A DNA stretch of 64,000 nt from Deltaproteobacteria bacterium (GTDB lineage Bacteria > Desulfobacterota > Desulfobulbia > Desulfobulbales > Desulfurivibrionaceae), in assembly GCA_013349295.1 (NCBI GenBank), contig DUZW01000009.1, positions 1-64,000 of the forward strand, in the 5' to 3' direction. The notes beneath the pieces were generated by a model, which did not search any database, had not been told where the DNA came from, and was given only the letters and a program-made list of their open reading frames with translations. This document shows positions 41,971-50,021 of this stretch, in pieces; within the stretch, counting starts at the first letter, position 1; each line of letters opens with the position of its first letter. Both the position numbers and the translations under genes were made by a program.

Positions 41971-44682
41971 TCATTTCTTTCTCCTGACAATACGGACCTT
42001 TTTCGTCGCCCCGCCAGCCGTTCCGCTTCCTGGCGCAACGCGGCGCACCAGCACTTTCTTTTTCACCGGCACACCGACTGGCTCCTGCTCCGCAGCGCCG
42101 GTTCCGGCCAGAGGCCGGATGAAGGTACAGCCGGCCTTGGGGCATCGCAGGGAAGCCCTGCCATCAAGACTCTTTTTTTCCACCAGAAACGGCGAATCAC
42201 AGACCTGACAGGGAATAGCATGGGGTTTGGACCAGGCCATGAATTCACAATCCTGTTCGGGACAGACATAGAAAATCTTCCCCGTGGGCGTATGCTTGGT
42301 CACCACGGTACCAGTCCGGCACACCGGACAGAGCATCCCCGGCCCACCGTCTTTTTCGTAAGATGCTGAATGTCGGCATTCGGGATGCCCCGAACAGTAC
42401 CAGTACTTACCGAAACGATCCTCCTTCAACAACAACGGCCTGCCGCAGTCGGGACACGCCTTGACAACCGACCCAGCCGTCGCTGACTCTTGCTCCACAA
42501 CGGGAGAAACCCCAGCCCCTTCCGTCGGAGGCATCGGCTCGTCGATGGAAATCGCCGCCTCGGCAAACATCTTTTCCGCGGCAGCGGCAAGCTCGGGCGA
42601 AACGACCTCTTCCCCGGCCACAGGTTCATCCAGGGCAATGGACTCTTGCTCCTCCACCTGACCGGGTCCTACCGCTTCACCCTGAACCTCGCCCGTTTCG
42701 GCCACGTCGCTTACGGAACCATCCTCACCTCCCGCCGCAACCTGCGTCCCCGCCTCGACCGGCGGCGCAGGACCGGCAGCAGCCCCCATGCCCGCTTCCG
42801 GCACCGGCTGCACTGGCGCACCAGACTCCACAAGCGGCTCCGGAACGGGAAGCAGCGTCTCCTTTTCTGCCCGGGTCGAGGCAACCTCTGCCGCTGAATC
42901 CGGGGCCTTCACCGCCTCCCCTTCCTCCGGCAACCGAATAACACTGCGTGAACTGATGCCTCGTTTCTGAATGGCAACAGGCACCGCCATTTTCACCAAA
43001 ACCTCGCCCCGCATCATCATGGTCTGGTCAAGCTGCTGCAGGGCAAAAGCCAGAGATTTTCTGCCGCTCACCGCCTCTTCGATGGTCTGGGCCAGATAGG
43101 CGGAAAGATGAACCCCCTTCATGGTCGGAAAAGCACGATTCATAACACCTACCAGCTTGATGGTGTTCTCGGCGCACCGGAAAGACCCGTCCGGCATTAT
43201 CCGGAGATAATTGCTGTCGATCATCTGCTGGAGCATGGCCACGGTCATTCCGTCGATCTCCAAAAAGAAATCGGCAAGATCGGCGGACAGCCCCTCAAAG
43301 CTGTAGTATTCAGGGGGGATACCAGTATTTTTTTCCGGAATAATCTGCACACAGCGGAGCGGTTGCCCCGGTTGCGCATCAGCCAAGGGAGAAGGCGGCG
43401 CCAAAAGTTCATGCTCCTGCAAGCCAGGATAGATGGCGAGAAAGCCTTTATCCGTCACAACCTTGGTGCTCCCCAGAAAAAGGCAGTATTCTCCCGCCTC
43501 CACCGTCACAGCGCGAAGCTCTCCTTGGGCCTCTTTCATCTGACTTGCCAAGGCTCTGGCCCAGACCAACCGATATATCTTGTCCTCCGCCGTTCCCAAT
43601 TTCCCAGAAAGCTCTTCCGGGCCAAGCTCCGGCAGAGTGGGAAGGATCACCCCCCTGGTATTTGCCGGAATGATTTCCGACCCCAGACAATTCTTGCCCA
43701 GCCTTTTTTCCACCTGTTCCCTGATCTTTGCAAACAAGGTTATCAAGCCATCCTGCTCCATCTCCGGAGGCAAAAATGCGGTAACAAGCCCCAGATGTCG
43801 ACCATCCACCTCCACACCATAATACAAATTGCGGATCGCAGTCATTGCCGCCAAGGGCGAAAGCCCACCCTGCGCGACCCCATCCCGCAACAATTCCATA
43901 AAACAATAGGGCTCCGGCGGGGCAACAGCAAGCCGCGAACCCACCACTTCGCGAACCTGAAACGACTCATTGTTAAAGAGATTGATGGCGGCATGCACCT
44001 CTTTCTCGCTTCGGAGAAAACCGTCATCAGTGACCCCGTAAGCCTCATGCAGGCTGAGGATAGAATCCCCTGCCTCGCTGCTGATTTTGACCTTCACTTT
44101 CCATTTGGCGACCGGGGTGTACATCCGAATCTCGGTTTCCCGCTCCGCCAGCAAAAAGAGAGCGGTGAGACTCGGATAATTGAGCGGCAGGCCACTGGGA
44201 CCGGTGCGACTGCCGAGGAGACGTTGCAAATGCCTCCCCAGATAGGATTCAAAAAGCATCCTGACGTAGGTGGCCGAGCCCCTCTCCCCGCTGACCGGCT
44301 CCACCCGTCGAAAGGATTCCCTGAGCGCCTCTCCGGCAAGGCCGGTCAATGCGAGCCTCTTGGGTTGCGCACTGCCGGGGGCGACCGTGGCCCAATAGCC
44401 GCTGATCAGCCAGGACCAGAACTCCCCCCGCCAATCACCATCTAGGCCGAGATATATTTCCCTGCCCTGGCAAGCCAAAAGTCTGTCCAGAAAGAGCTTC
44501 TCCTTGGTTTCCGGAGCAAAATCAAAATGCGCCTTTTCCCGACGCATATGGTCCTTGGGAGAAACACAGGACGCCTTCGCAGGAGGTGCCTGCACGAGAA
44601 GGATATCAATCTCTCCGCCAAACTGATCTTCCAAGGTTTTAGCCTTGGCCGCCGCCTCGACGATGACTACGGGATTTGCCAT
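41971..44682 (-). CDS. Topoisomerase IA-like protein lacking the catalytic tyrosine
   Basis: A 903-residue protein. The N-terminus is a Toprim domain (VVIVEAAAKAKTLE with E9; LGLDGDWRGEFWSW at about 79-92). Residues about 100-620 follow bacterial TopA, including the stretch before the active site (LSPLAAMTAIRNLYYGVEVDG). Where TopA has GLITYMRTDS, this protein has GLVTAFLPPE: the nucleophile Tyr is Ala302. In the Toprim DxDxE motif D81 and D83 are kept but the third acid is Arg85. Residues about 620-740 are an Ala/Pro/Glu-rich linker. Three topoisomerase-type C4 zinc fingers follow (about 742-845), then a Lys/Arg-rich tail. It is probably a non-cutting DNA-binding paralogue. GGGGAGAGG precedes the ATG. 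Confidence 0.85.
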   Translation of the reverse strand: MANPVVIVEAAAKAKTLEDQFGGEIDILLVQAPPAKASCVSPKDHMRREKAHFDFAPETKEKLFLDRLLACQGREIYLGLDGDWRGEFWSWLISGYWATVAPGSAQPKRLALTGLAGEALRESFRRVEPVSGERGSATYVRMLFESYLGRHLQRLLGSRTGPSGLPLNYPSLTALFLLAERETEIRMYTPVAKWKVKVKISSEAGDSILSLHEAYGVTDDGFLRSEKEVHAAINLFNNESFQVREVVGSRLAVAPPEPYCFMELLRDGVAQGGLSPLAAMTAIRNLYYGVEVDGRHLGLVTAFLPPEMEQDGLITLFAKIREQVEKRLGKNCLGSEIIPANTRGVILPTLPELGPEELSGKLGTAEDKIYRLVWARALASQMKEAQGELRAVTVEAGEYCLFLGSTKVVTDKGFLAIYPGLQEHELLAPPSPLADAQPGQPLRCVQIIPEKNTGIPPEYYSFEGLSADLADFFLEIDGMTVAMLQQMIDSNYLRIMPDGSFRCAENTIKLVGVMNRAFPTMKGVHLSAYLAQTIEEAVSGRKSLAFALQQLDQTMMMRGEVLVKMAVPVAIQKRGISSRSVIRLPEEGEAVKAPDSAAEVASTRAEKETLLPVPEPLVESGAPVQPVPEAGMGAAAGPAPPVEAGTQVAAGGEDGSVSDVAETGEVQGEAVGPGQVEEQESIALDEPVAGEEVVSPELAAAAEKMFAEAAISIDEPMPPTEGAGVSPVVEQESATAGSVVKACPDCGRPLLLKEDRFGKYWYCSGHPECRHSASYEKDGGPGMLCPVCRTGTVVTKHTPTGKIFYVCPEQDCEFMAWSKPHAIPCQVCDSPFLVEKKSLDGRASLRCPKAGCTFIRPLAGTGAAEQEPVGVPVKKKVLVRRVAPGSGTAGGATKKVRIVRRKK

Positions 44683-44987
44683 GCACCTCTCCCCACAAAT
44701 TTTCCAACCACAAAAGAGTCCTGTTTAAGAAAAAAACGTAAAGGTATTGCCTTTCCTTCACGAAAAACAGCATATAATCTGCAACGACTTTATACAATCA
44801 ATTATGATGATCTTGCCGGAAGTCGTGACCCCGCCAACAAACGGTGGCCACCATTTCGAAAATCCGCAAAAACAAACGGTTGACTCTTTCACCTGAAAGA
44901 CCGGCTGCTGCGTTTTTGAGCTTTTACGATTTCAACACTTATCCGCAAACTTTTTTTTGGCTTGCACCTTTTTCAGCCGGAGCCCCC
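44683..44987. other. Divergent intergenic region
   Basis: The 305 bp between the two divergent genes contain a TATAAT hexamer near 44772 on the plus strand without a well-spaced -35 box, and AT-rich sequence to about 44810. The frame of the downstream gene stays open back to 44844 but lacks a ribosome site there. No other structure is seen. Confidence 0.4.
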
Positions 44988-47576
44988 ATGCCCGCCCTGC
45001 TCACTCTCCAAGGCATTGATGAAACCCTCGATAACCTTGAGTTAAAGGAAGGAACCCTCAAAGCGGAACTGGCCAAAGTTATACGGTCCTATTTCGTTGA
45101 CGAATCTTCCATACAGTCCATCGCCAGCATCCCCACCGATGAGATCGTCATCAAAATCTGGGGGCCCTGCCAGGATGAAGAACTCAAAGCCAAGAAGAAA
45201 AACTTCAGCTCCCTCAAGTCCGCGCTCAATAAATCCCTCAAGGATCTCGACAAGGCAGGAAAAAATCAGGCCGGCATCATTGTTGGCCGAGACAACGTCT
45301 TTATTGTTTCGGAAGAGCGCAAGGATGACCTCCTCAAACAGATGGGGCTTTCGCCAAACTCGCCGCATCTTCTTCACGACATGCTCGCGGCCTTCAAAAA
45401 ATTCTTTTCCGAAAACATCAAAGAGCAGAACGTTCAAGAGGTCAAGGATCTGCTGGCGGAGTTTGAAGAAGCGCAAAAAAAATTAAAAAAGTTAGTCGGC
45501 CTTGAACCGGAAGCAGAGATAGACGAAAAAGCCCCCGAAACTGCGGTGCCAAGCCCGGAGAAAGAAAGCGGAGAAAAAGACTCAACCGAAACCGTTGAAC
45601 TCCTTGAGGGAGATGAATTTGAAGTTATTGAGGAAAGCGAAGAGATAGAGGTTCTCGACGAGGAGGAAATTGAAGAGATCGTAGGCGAAGAACGTGATGA
45701 CATCCAACTCCTCGAAGAGGAGGTCGAAATCATCGATGCCGACGAGATCGAGGAGGTTCGCGAGGAAGAGGCTCCTCTTGACCAAGGCCTTGGAGAAGAA
45801 GAAGGCGGTCCGCCGGAGGAAGGTTGCACGGAAGAGGTTGAGGTTCTTGACGAGGACGAACTCGAAGAAATCGTGGGAGAGGAGCATGATGACACCCAAT
45901 TCCTCCAAGAGGAAGTCGAAGTCATCGATGCCGACGAAATCGAGGAGGTTTGCGAGGAAGAGGCTCCTCTTGACCAAGGCCTTGGAGAAGAAGAAGGCGG
46001 TCCGCCGGAGGAAGGGAGCACAGAAGAGGTTGAGGTTCTTGACGAGGATGAACTCGAAGAGATCGTGGAAGAAGAGCATGATGACACCCAATTCCTCGAA
46101 GAGGAGGTCGAAGTCATCGATGCCGACGAGATCGAGGAGGTTTGCGAGGAAGAGGCGCCTCTTGACCAAGGCCTTGGAGAAGAAGAAGGCGGTCCGCCGG
46201 AGGAAGGGAGCACTGAAGAGGTTGAGGTTCTTGGCGAGGACGAGATCGAAGAGGTTCTCGAAGAAGAGGCTCCTCTTGACCAAGGCCTAGGAGGGGAAGA
46301 ATGCGGTCCGCCGGAGGAAGGAAGCACGGAAGAGGTTGAGGTTCTTGACGAGGATGAGGTCGAAGAGATCGTAGGCGAAGAGTGTGCTGACACGCAACTC
46401 CTTGAAGAGGAGGTCGAACTCATCGATGCCGACGAGATCGAGGAGGTTCTTGACGAAGAGGCTCCTTTTGACCAAGGCCTTGGAGAAGAAGAAGGCGGTC
46501 TGCCGGAGGAAGGAATCACGGAAGAGGTTGAGGTTCTTGACGAGGACGAACTCGAAGAGATCGTGGAAAAAGAGCGTGATGACACCCCATTCCTCGAAGA
46601 GGAGGTGGAAATCATCGAAGAAGGGGATCTGGAAGAAATTGAAGGCGTTGCGGAACCGTTGGCGGAAAAGCTTCATCAGCCGAGCCCCCTGGAGGTTCTC
46701 TCAAAATACATCGAAGCGGAAGAAGCGATCAACCAGGGAGAGTTGCTCAGGGAAACCCAGGAGGAGTTTATCAATCAAATCCTGGAGCGTTTCATGCCGA
46801 AATTCATCAAGATTCCCGCCGGCGTCTATCTGGTCGGCAGCGCCACCCCCAAAGGGTTGGAACAACCCCTGCGGAAGGTCATGCTCCATGATTTCTACCT
46901 TGGCCAATCTCCCGTGACCAACGACCTGTTTGACATGTTTGTCCGGGAAACCGGATACTTGACCGATGCGGAGGAAGCGGGCTACGGCATAGTTTTCGAA
47001 GGCCGCTGCACCAACAAAATAGACCCGGAGACCGGCAGGGAAATCTTCAGCCTGAACAGGGGAACACTTGCCCGCCATGTGAGCGGGGCAAACTGGCGCC
47101 ATCCGGCCGGTCCGGGCAGCTCCCTGGAGGGCAAACATAATCATCCCGTGGTACAGGTCAGCCACCGCGACGCCATGGCCTTTGCCGCTTGGGCAGGCAA
47201 ACGATTGCCCACGGAGGAGGAATGGGAAGCTGCGGCCCGCGGTGCAAGCGGCCAGCTCTTTCCCTGGGGCAATATGTGGCTGGCGGAGCTGGGTAATTTT
47301 GAGGCTACCTGCCTCGGCGGGACAAGTTCCGTCGAGCATTTCGGGCGCAAGGCCATGAGTCCATTCGGCATCCATGATCTGCTGGGTAACGTTGCCGAAT
47401 GGACCTCATCCCCCCATGCCGGACAGACAGAGCCGCAGCCAGGTCGCTCAGTGGAGAAAATCTATATCATCAAGGGCGGATCCTGGATAACCGGAGGAAC
47501 CGTGACCGCGGCATGGCGCCAGATCGAACAGGGAAAATACTGGACAAACACCATCGGCTTCCGCTGCGCGGTATAA
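44988..47576 (+). CDS. FGE/SUMF1-domain protein with a long acidic repeat region
   Basis: An 862-residue protein. Residues 1-165 are an unrecognised alpha/beta-to-helical domain ending in a coiled coil (AEFEEAQKKLKKLVG). Residues about 218-545 are Glu/Asp-rich repeats of 64 residues. Residues about 606-862 are a formylglycine-generating-enzyme (SUMF1) fold: FIKIPAGVYLVGS, PVTNDLFDMFV, HPVVQVSHRDAMAFAAWAGK, LPTEEEWEAAARG, LLGNVAEW and GGSW ... TIGFRCAV. Only one Cys is present at the end, so the copper-binding Cys pair of true FGE is missing and the domain is probably non-catalytic. GGAG lies 7 bases before the ATG at 44988. No signal peptide is seen. Confidence 0.85.
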   Translation: MPALLTLQGIDETLDNLELKEGTLKAELAKVIRSYFVDESSIQSIASIPTDEIVIKIWGPCQDEELKAKKKNFSSLKSALNKSLKDLDKAGKNQAGIIVGRDNVFIVSEERKDDLLKQMGLSPNSPHLLHDMLAAFKKFFSENIKEQNVQEVKDLLAEFEEAQKKLKKLVGLEPEAEIDEKAPETAVPSPEKESGEKDSTETVELLEGDEFEVIEESEEIEVLDEEEIEEIVGEERDDIQLLEEEVEIIDADEIEEVREEEAPLDQGLGEEEGGPPEEGCTEEVEVLDEDELEEIVGEEHDDTQFLQEEVEVIDADEIEEVCEEEAPLDQGLGEEEGGPPEEGSTEEVEVLDEDELEEIVEEEHDDTQFLEEEVEVIDADEIEEVCEEEAPLDQGLGEEEGGPPEEGSTEEVEVLGEDEIEEVLEEEAPLDQGLGGEECGPPEEGSTEEVEVLDEDEVEEIVGEECADTQLLEEEVELIDADEIEEVLDEEAPFDQGLGEEEGGLPEEGITEEVEVLDEDELEEIVEKERDDTPFLEEEVEIIEEGDLEEIEGVAEPLAEKLHQPSPLEVLSKYIEAEEAINQGELLRETQEEFINQILERFMPKFIKIPAGVYLVGSATPKGLEQPLRKVMLHDFYLGQSPVTNDLFDMFVRETGYLTDAEEAGYGIVFEGRCTNKIDPETGREIFSLNRGTLARHVSGANWRHPAGPGSSLEGKHNHPVVQVSHRDAMAFAAWAGKRLPTEEEWEAAARGASGQLFPWGNMWLAELGNFEATCLGGTSSVEHFGRKAMSPFGIHDLLGNVAEWTSSPHAGQTEPQPGRSVEKIYIIKGGSWITGGTVTAAWRQIEQGKYWTNTIGFRCAV
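45639..46620 (+). repeat. Tandem 192-bp coding repeats (64 residues each)
   Basis: Units start at 45639, 45831, 46023, 46215, 46329 and 46521. Four are full-length (192 bp); the one at 46215 lacks 26 internal codons (114 bp) and the last is partial. The unit runs EEVEVLDEDELEEIVGEE, a short variable part, EEEVEVIDADEIEEV, EEEAPLDQGLGEEEGGPPEE. DNA similarity between neighbours is very high, so the array probably changes length by slippage or recombination. Confidence 0.95.
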
Positions 47577-47650
47577 AAAAAGGAGCAAGGTCAAGGTTAA
47601 AGGTACAAGGAAGAGGTAAGCTTTTTCCTTTCGCCTTTAGCCGTTAGCCT

Positions 47651-48745
47651 TTAACCTTTCGCCTTGGGCCTTGCCCCTAATACTGTATCAATCAGCTCCT
47701 CGCTCACCGCATCGGTGACAACAACCTTGCCGATCTCCGTGGGCAGCACAAAAAATGGACGTCCGCCCACGGTTTTTTTATCTGTTTTCAGAAACGACTT
47801 GATCTGTTGCGGGGAAAATTCCGCTGGGATTTTCACGGACAGGCCGTAATCGGCGATGAGCTGGCACACGGCGTCCGCCTGCTCCTGGGCAAAAATCCCC
47901 TTGCCCACCGCCAGCCCGCAGGCTGCCACCATCCCCAAACCAACAGCCAAACCATGGGCCATGGCATAGTTGGAAGCGGCCTCCACCGCATGCCCCAGTG
48001 TATGACCGAAGTTCAAAATACGACGCAGATCAGCCTCGCGCTCGTCCGCGGCCACCACAGCGGCCTTGATCTCGCAACAGCGGGCAATCACCTCTTCAAG
48101 TACCGTAATATCCCTGGCCAGGATGGCCTCTCGTTGTTCGACAAGATACCGAAAAAACTCCGCGTCATATATCACCCCATATTTGATCACCTCGGCCAGT
48201 CCGTTCAAAAGCTCGGCCGAGGGAAGCGACATGAGAACATTGCTGTCGATGTACACGCAACGAGGCTGATAAAAGGCGCCGATCAAATTCTTGCCTTCGG
48301 GGATATCAACTCCGGTTTTCCCCCCCACCGAGCTGTCCACCTGAGCAAGGAGAGTAGTGGGAATCTGGACAAAAGGGATACCCCGCATGTAAATGGCGGC
48401 AAGAAAGCCGGTGATATCTCCGGTTACTCCGCCCCCAAGGGCGATGAGCGCATCCTTCCGGTCCAGCCCCATCTGAGCAAGCCTGCTGGCCAGCTCAGCA
48501 ACCGTGGCCAGATGCTTACTTGCCTCGCCTTGAGGAAAGGTGATGAGTTCAGCGGAAACACCTGCCGCGGTCAAAGAGGCCATGAGTCTGCCGCTCACCA
48601 GTTCCGCGACATGGGAATCAGCCACCACCACATACCGCTTGGCTATGGCGCGCTGCTTGAGATCCGCACCGATTGCCTCCAAGAGGCCATTTTCGATCAA
48701 AATATCATAACCCCTGTCGCCGAGGCCAACCCGTACTGTCCGCAT
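47651..48745 (-). CDS. aroB: 3-dehydroquinate synthase
   Basis: A 364-residue shikimate-pathway enzyme that cyclises DAHP to 3-dehydroquinate with NAD+ and a divalent metal. Family marks are ALGGGVTGDITGFLAAIYMRG, PTTLLAQVDSSVGGKTGVD, GLAEVIKYG, the metal-site NFGHTLGHAVE and MAHGLAVGLGM. The ATG at 48745 gives the standard N-terminus and has AAGGA nearby; a longer frame to 48877 is unsupported. Length is normal. Confidence 0.96.
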   Translation of the reverse strand: MRTVRVGLGDRGYDILIENGLLEAIGADLKQRAIAKRYVVVADSHVAELVSGRLMASLTAAGVSAELITFPQGEASKHLATVAELASRLAQMGLDRKDALIALGGGVTGDITGFLAAIYMRGIPFVQIPTTLLAQVDSSVGGKTGVDIPEGKNLIGAFYQPRCVYIDSNVLMSLPSAELLNGLAEVIKYGVIYDAEFFRYLVEQREAILARDITVLEEVIARCCEIKAAVVAADEREADLRRILNFGHTLGHAVEAASNYAMAHGLAVGLGMVAACGLAVGKGIFAQEQADAVCQLIADYGLSVKIPAEFSPQQIKSFLKTDKKTVGGRPFFVLPTEIGKVVVTDAVSEELIDTVLGARPKAKG

Positions 48746-48855
48746 ATCCTTATCCTTCCGCCTTTCGGAGTCTCGACTCCACCTTGATTCCCAGACTTTT
48801 AACTTCTTCGTAAATCGACCTACCCTATAAAAAATCGCATAACATTGCAACCTTC

Positions 48856-48883
48856 TTGACAAGTCCGGCAGGATCACTAGACT
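48856..48883 (+). promoter_or_regulatory. Promoter candidate for the Lys-rich/winged-helix gene
   Basis: TTGACA (48856-48861), a 16-bp spacer and TAGACT (48878-48883), about 50 bases before the ATG at 48936. Confidence 0.5.
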
Positions 48884-48935
48884 GAATACAAGAATGCTCC
48901 AACAGACAACACCGATTTACAGGAGGGGAGAAACC

Positions 48936-49448
48936 ATGGCAGCCAAGAAAGACAAATCCGTATTGACCGAAGCAGGGAAAAAAGTAGGCAAAGCCTTGGC
49001 CAGATCGGGCCATACGGCAGAAAAAACCGGCAACAAGATGAAAAAAGCAGCGGAGAAAATCGTAAAAGAGGCCGAAAAAACAGTGGAATCCGCCATCGGC
49101 AAGGTTAAAGCTGAGTTGAGCGGCTTGCCTGCTCAAACGAAACTTATGCCCTTTGGGTATAAAAAAGAAGTGAGCGAACTCACCCATAAAAAAACAACCT
49201 GCGCGACGCCTGAAAAAGGCCCCTTATTTAAACCAAGCAAAAGCATGACCGTGGAAGGCCAGATCGGCTTCCTGGCCGGAGACATCTTTATGTATCTGAG
49301 CGAAAACGGCCCGACCCCGGTAGCAAAAATCACCAGCGTCATGGAAAACCGAGGCAGCCTTGCGCTCCTTGGCGCGGCGCTGGGATGGCTGGCCCGGGAG
49401 GCTAAGATATCCTTTTCCAAGGACGGTTCCAAGGTCTCAGTCATCTGA
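48936..49448 (+). CDS. Histone-H1-like Lys-rich protein with C-terminal winged helix
   Basis: A 170-residue protein. Residues 1-65 are Lys/Ala-rich (AAKKDKSVLTEAGKKVGKAL, KMKKAAEKIVKEAEKTVESA) like bacterial H1-type or amphipathic helical proteins. Residues about 70-100 are a linker. Residues about 105-170 match the small winged-helix family of DUF2582 type (TVEGQIGFLAGDIFMYLSEN, ALGWLAREAKISFSKDG). It could be a nucleoid-associated protein. GGAGGGGAG precedes the ATG at 48936. It stands alone between aroB and the GIY-YIG gene. Confidence 0.7.
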   Translation: MAAKKDKSVLTEAGKKVGKALARSGHTAEKTGNKMKKAAEKIVKEAEKTVESAIGKVKAELSGLPAQTKLMPFGYKKEVSELTHKKTTCATPEKGPLFKPSKSMTVEGQIGFLAGDIFMYLSENGPTPVAKITSVMENRGSLALLGAALGWLAREAKISFSKDGSKVSVI

Positions 49449-49494
49449 ACCCAGCTTGTCATCAGGTTATTACTCCGAAGGTTAACTATCAAAC

Positions 49495-49525
49495 CGTCAT
49501 TCCCGCGAAGGCGGGAATCCATGCT
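49495..49525 (+). repeat. Palindromic repeat, left of the GIY-YIG gene
   Basis: GTCATTCCCGCGAAGGCGGG followed by AATCCATGCT, a hairpin of the widespread TTCCCGC-GAAG-GCGGGAA kind. It is the inverted partner of the copy at 49821-49853 and ends about 6 bases before the GIY-YIG start. Confidence 0.85.
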
Positions 49526-49530
49526 TGAGA

Positions 49531-49821
49531 ATGAAAAAACAAGCCGCCGTTTATATTCTGGCAAGCAAATACAACGGCACCTTGCATATCGGCGTAACCA
49601 GCAATCTAACCCAAAGGATTTGGCAGCACAGGGAGGACCTGCTTGAGGGTTTTAGCCGAAAATACACTGTCCATTTTCTCGTGTATTACGAATTGCATGA
49701 GGAGATGCCCACAGCGATTTTATGTGAAAAACAGCCCAAGAAATGGAACAGACAATGGAAGATAAACTTGATCGAAAAGAGTAATCCGGAATGGAAAGAC
49801 TTATGGCCAGAATTGAGCTGA
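49531..49821 (+). CDS. GIY-YIG nuclease-like protein
   Basis: A 96-residue single-domain protein. VYILASKYNGTLHIGVTSNL is the GIY-YIG core; the second motif is HIG rather than YIG. Conserved Arg in TQRIWQHRED and the C-terminal EKQPKKWNRQWKINLIE follow. Small proteins of this type are common in bacteria, and many lie beside palindromes like those here. The ATG at 49531 is preferred over an upstream TTG. The His for Tyr change may lower nuclease activity. Confidence 0.88.
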   Translation: MKKQAAVYILASKYNGTLHIGVTSNLTQRIWQHREDLLEGFSRKYTVHFLVYYELHEEMPTAILCEKQPKKWNRQWKINLIEKSNPEWKDLWPELS

Positions 49822-49853
49822 GCATGGATTCCCGCCTGCGCGGGAATGACATG
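49821..49853 (-). repeat. Palindromic repeat, right of the GIY-YIG gene
   Basis: AGCATGGATTCCCGCCTGCG followed by CGGGAATGACATG. In reverse complement it matches the left copy at 49495-49525 with two or three differences, so the gene is bracketed by a long inverted repeat. It begins at the gene's stop codon. Confidence 0.85.
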
Positions 49854-49949
49854 ATTGCCAGGCTGGACGGAATTTTTTTCAACTCTTGATTCTCGCCCCC
49901 GATCTGGTCGGTGGCATGACGTGATTGCCGGACCAAGCAAAATATCCAC

Positions 49950-49993
49950 AAAAATGGGGGGAGATGCCGAAAGGCATCTCCCCCCATTTTTTT
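49950..49993. terminator. Terminator after sat
   Basis: A perfect 19-bp stem (AAAAATGGGGGGAGATGCC with its complement) capped by a GAAA tetraloop, with T-tracts for both strands. It closes sat on the minus strand. Confidence 0.93.
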
Positions 49994-50021
49994 CATATAC
50001 AAAAACTCAGGTACAGCGATA

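Noticed and set aside
45434..46615. A Ser/Arg-rich open frame opposite the acidic repeat
   Set aside because: It is the complement of the Glu/Asp codon array and has no start support or recognisable domain.
47577..47650. Small repeat-rich stretch (aaggtcaaggttaaaggtacaagg) after the FGE-domain gene
   Set aside because: It is a short purine/pyrimidine mirror between convergent genes, too short and irregular to call as more than a possible weak terminator.
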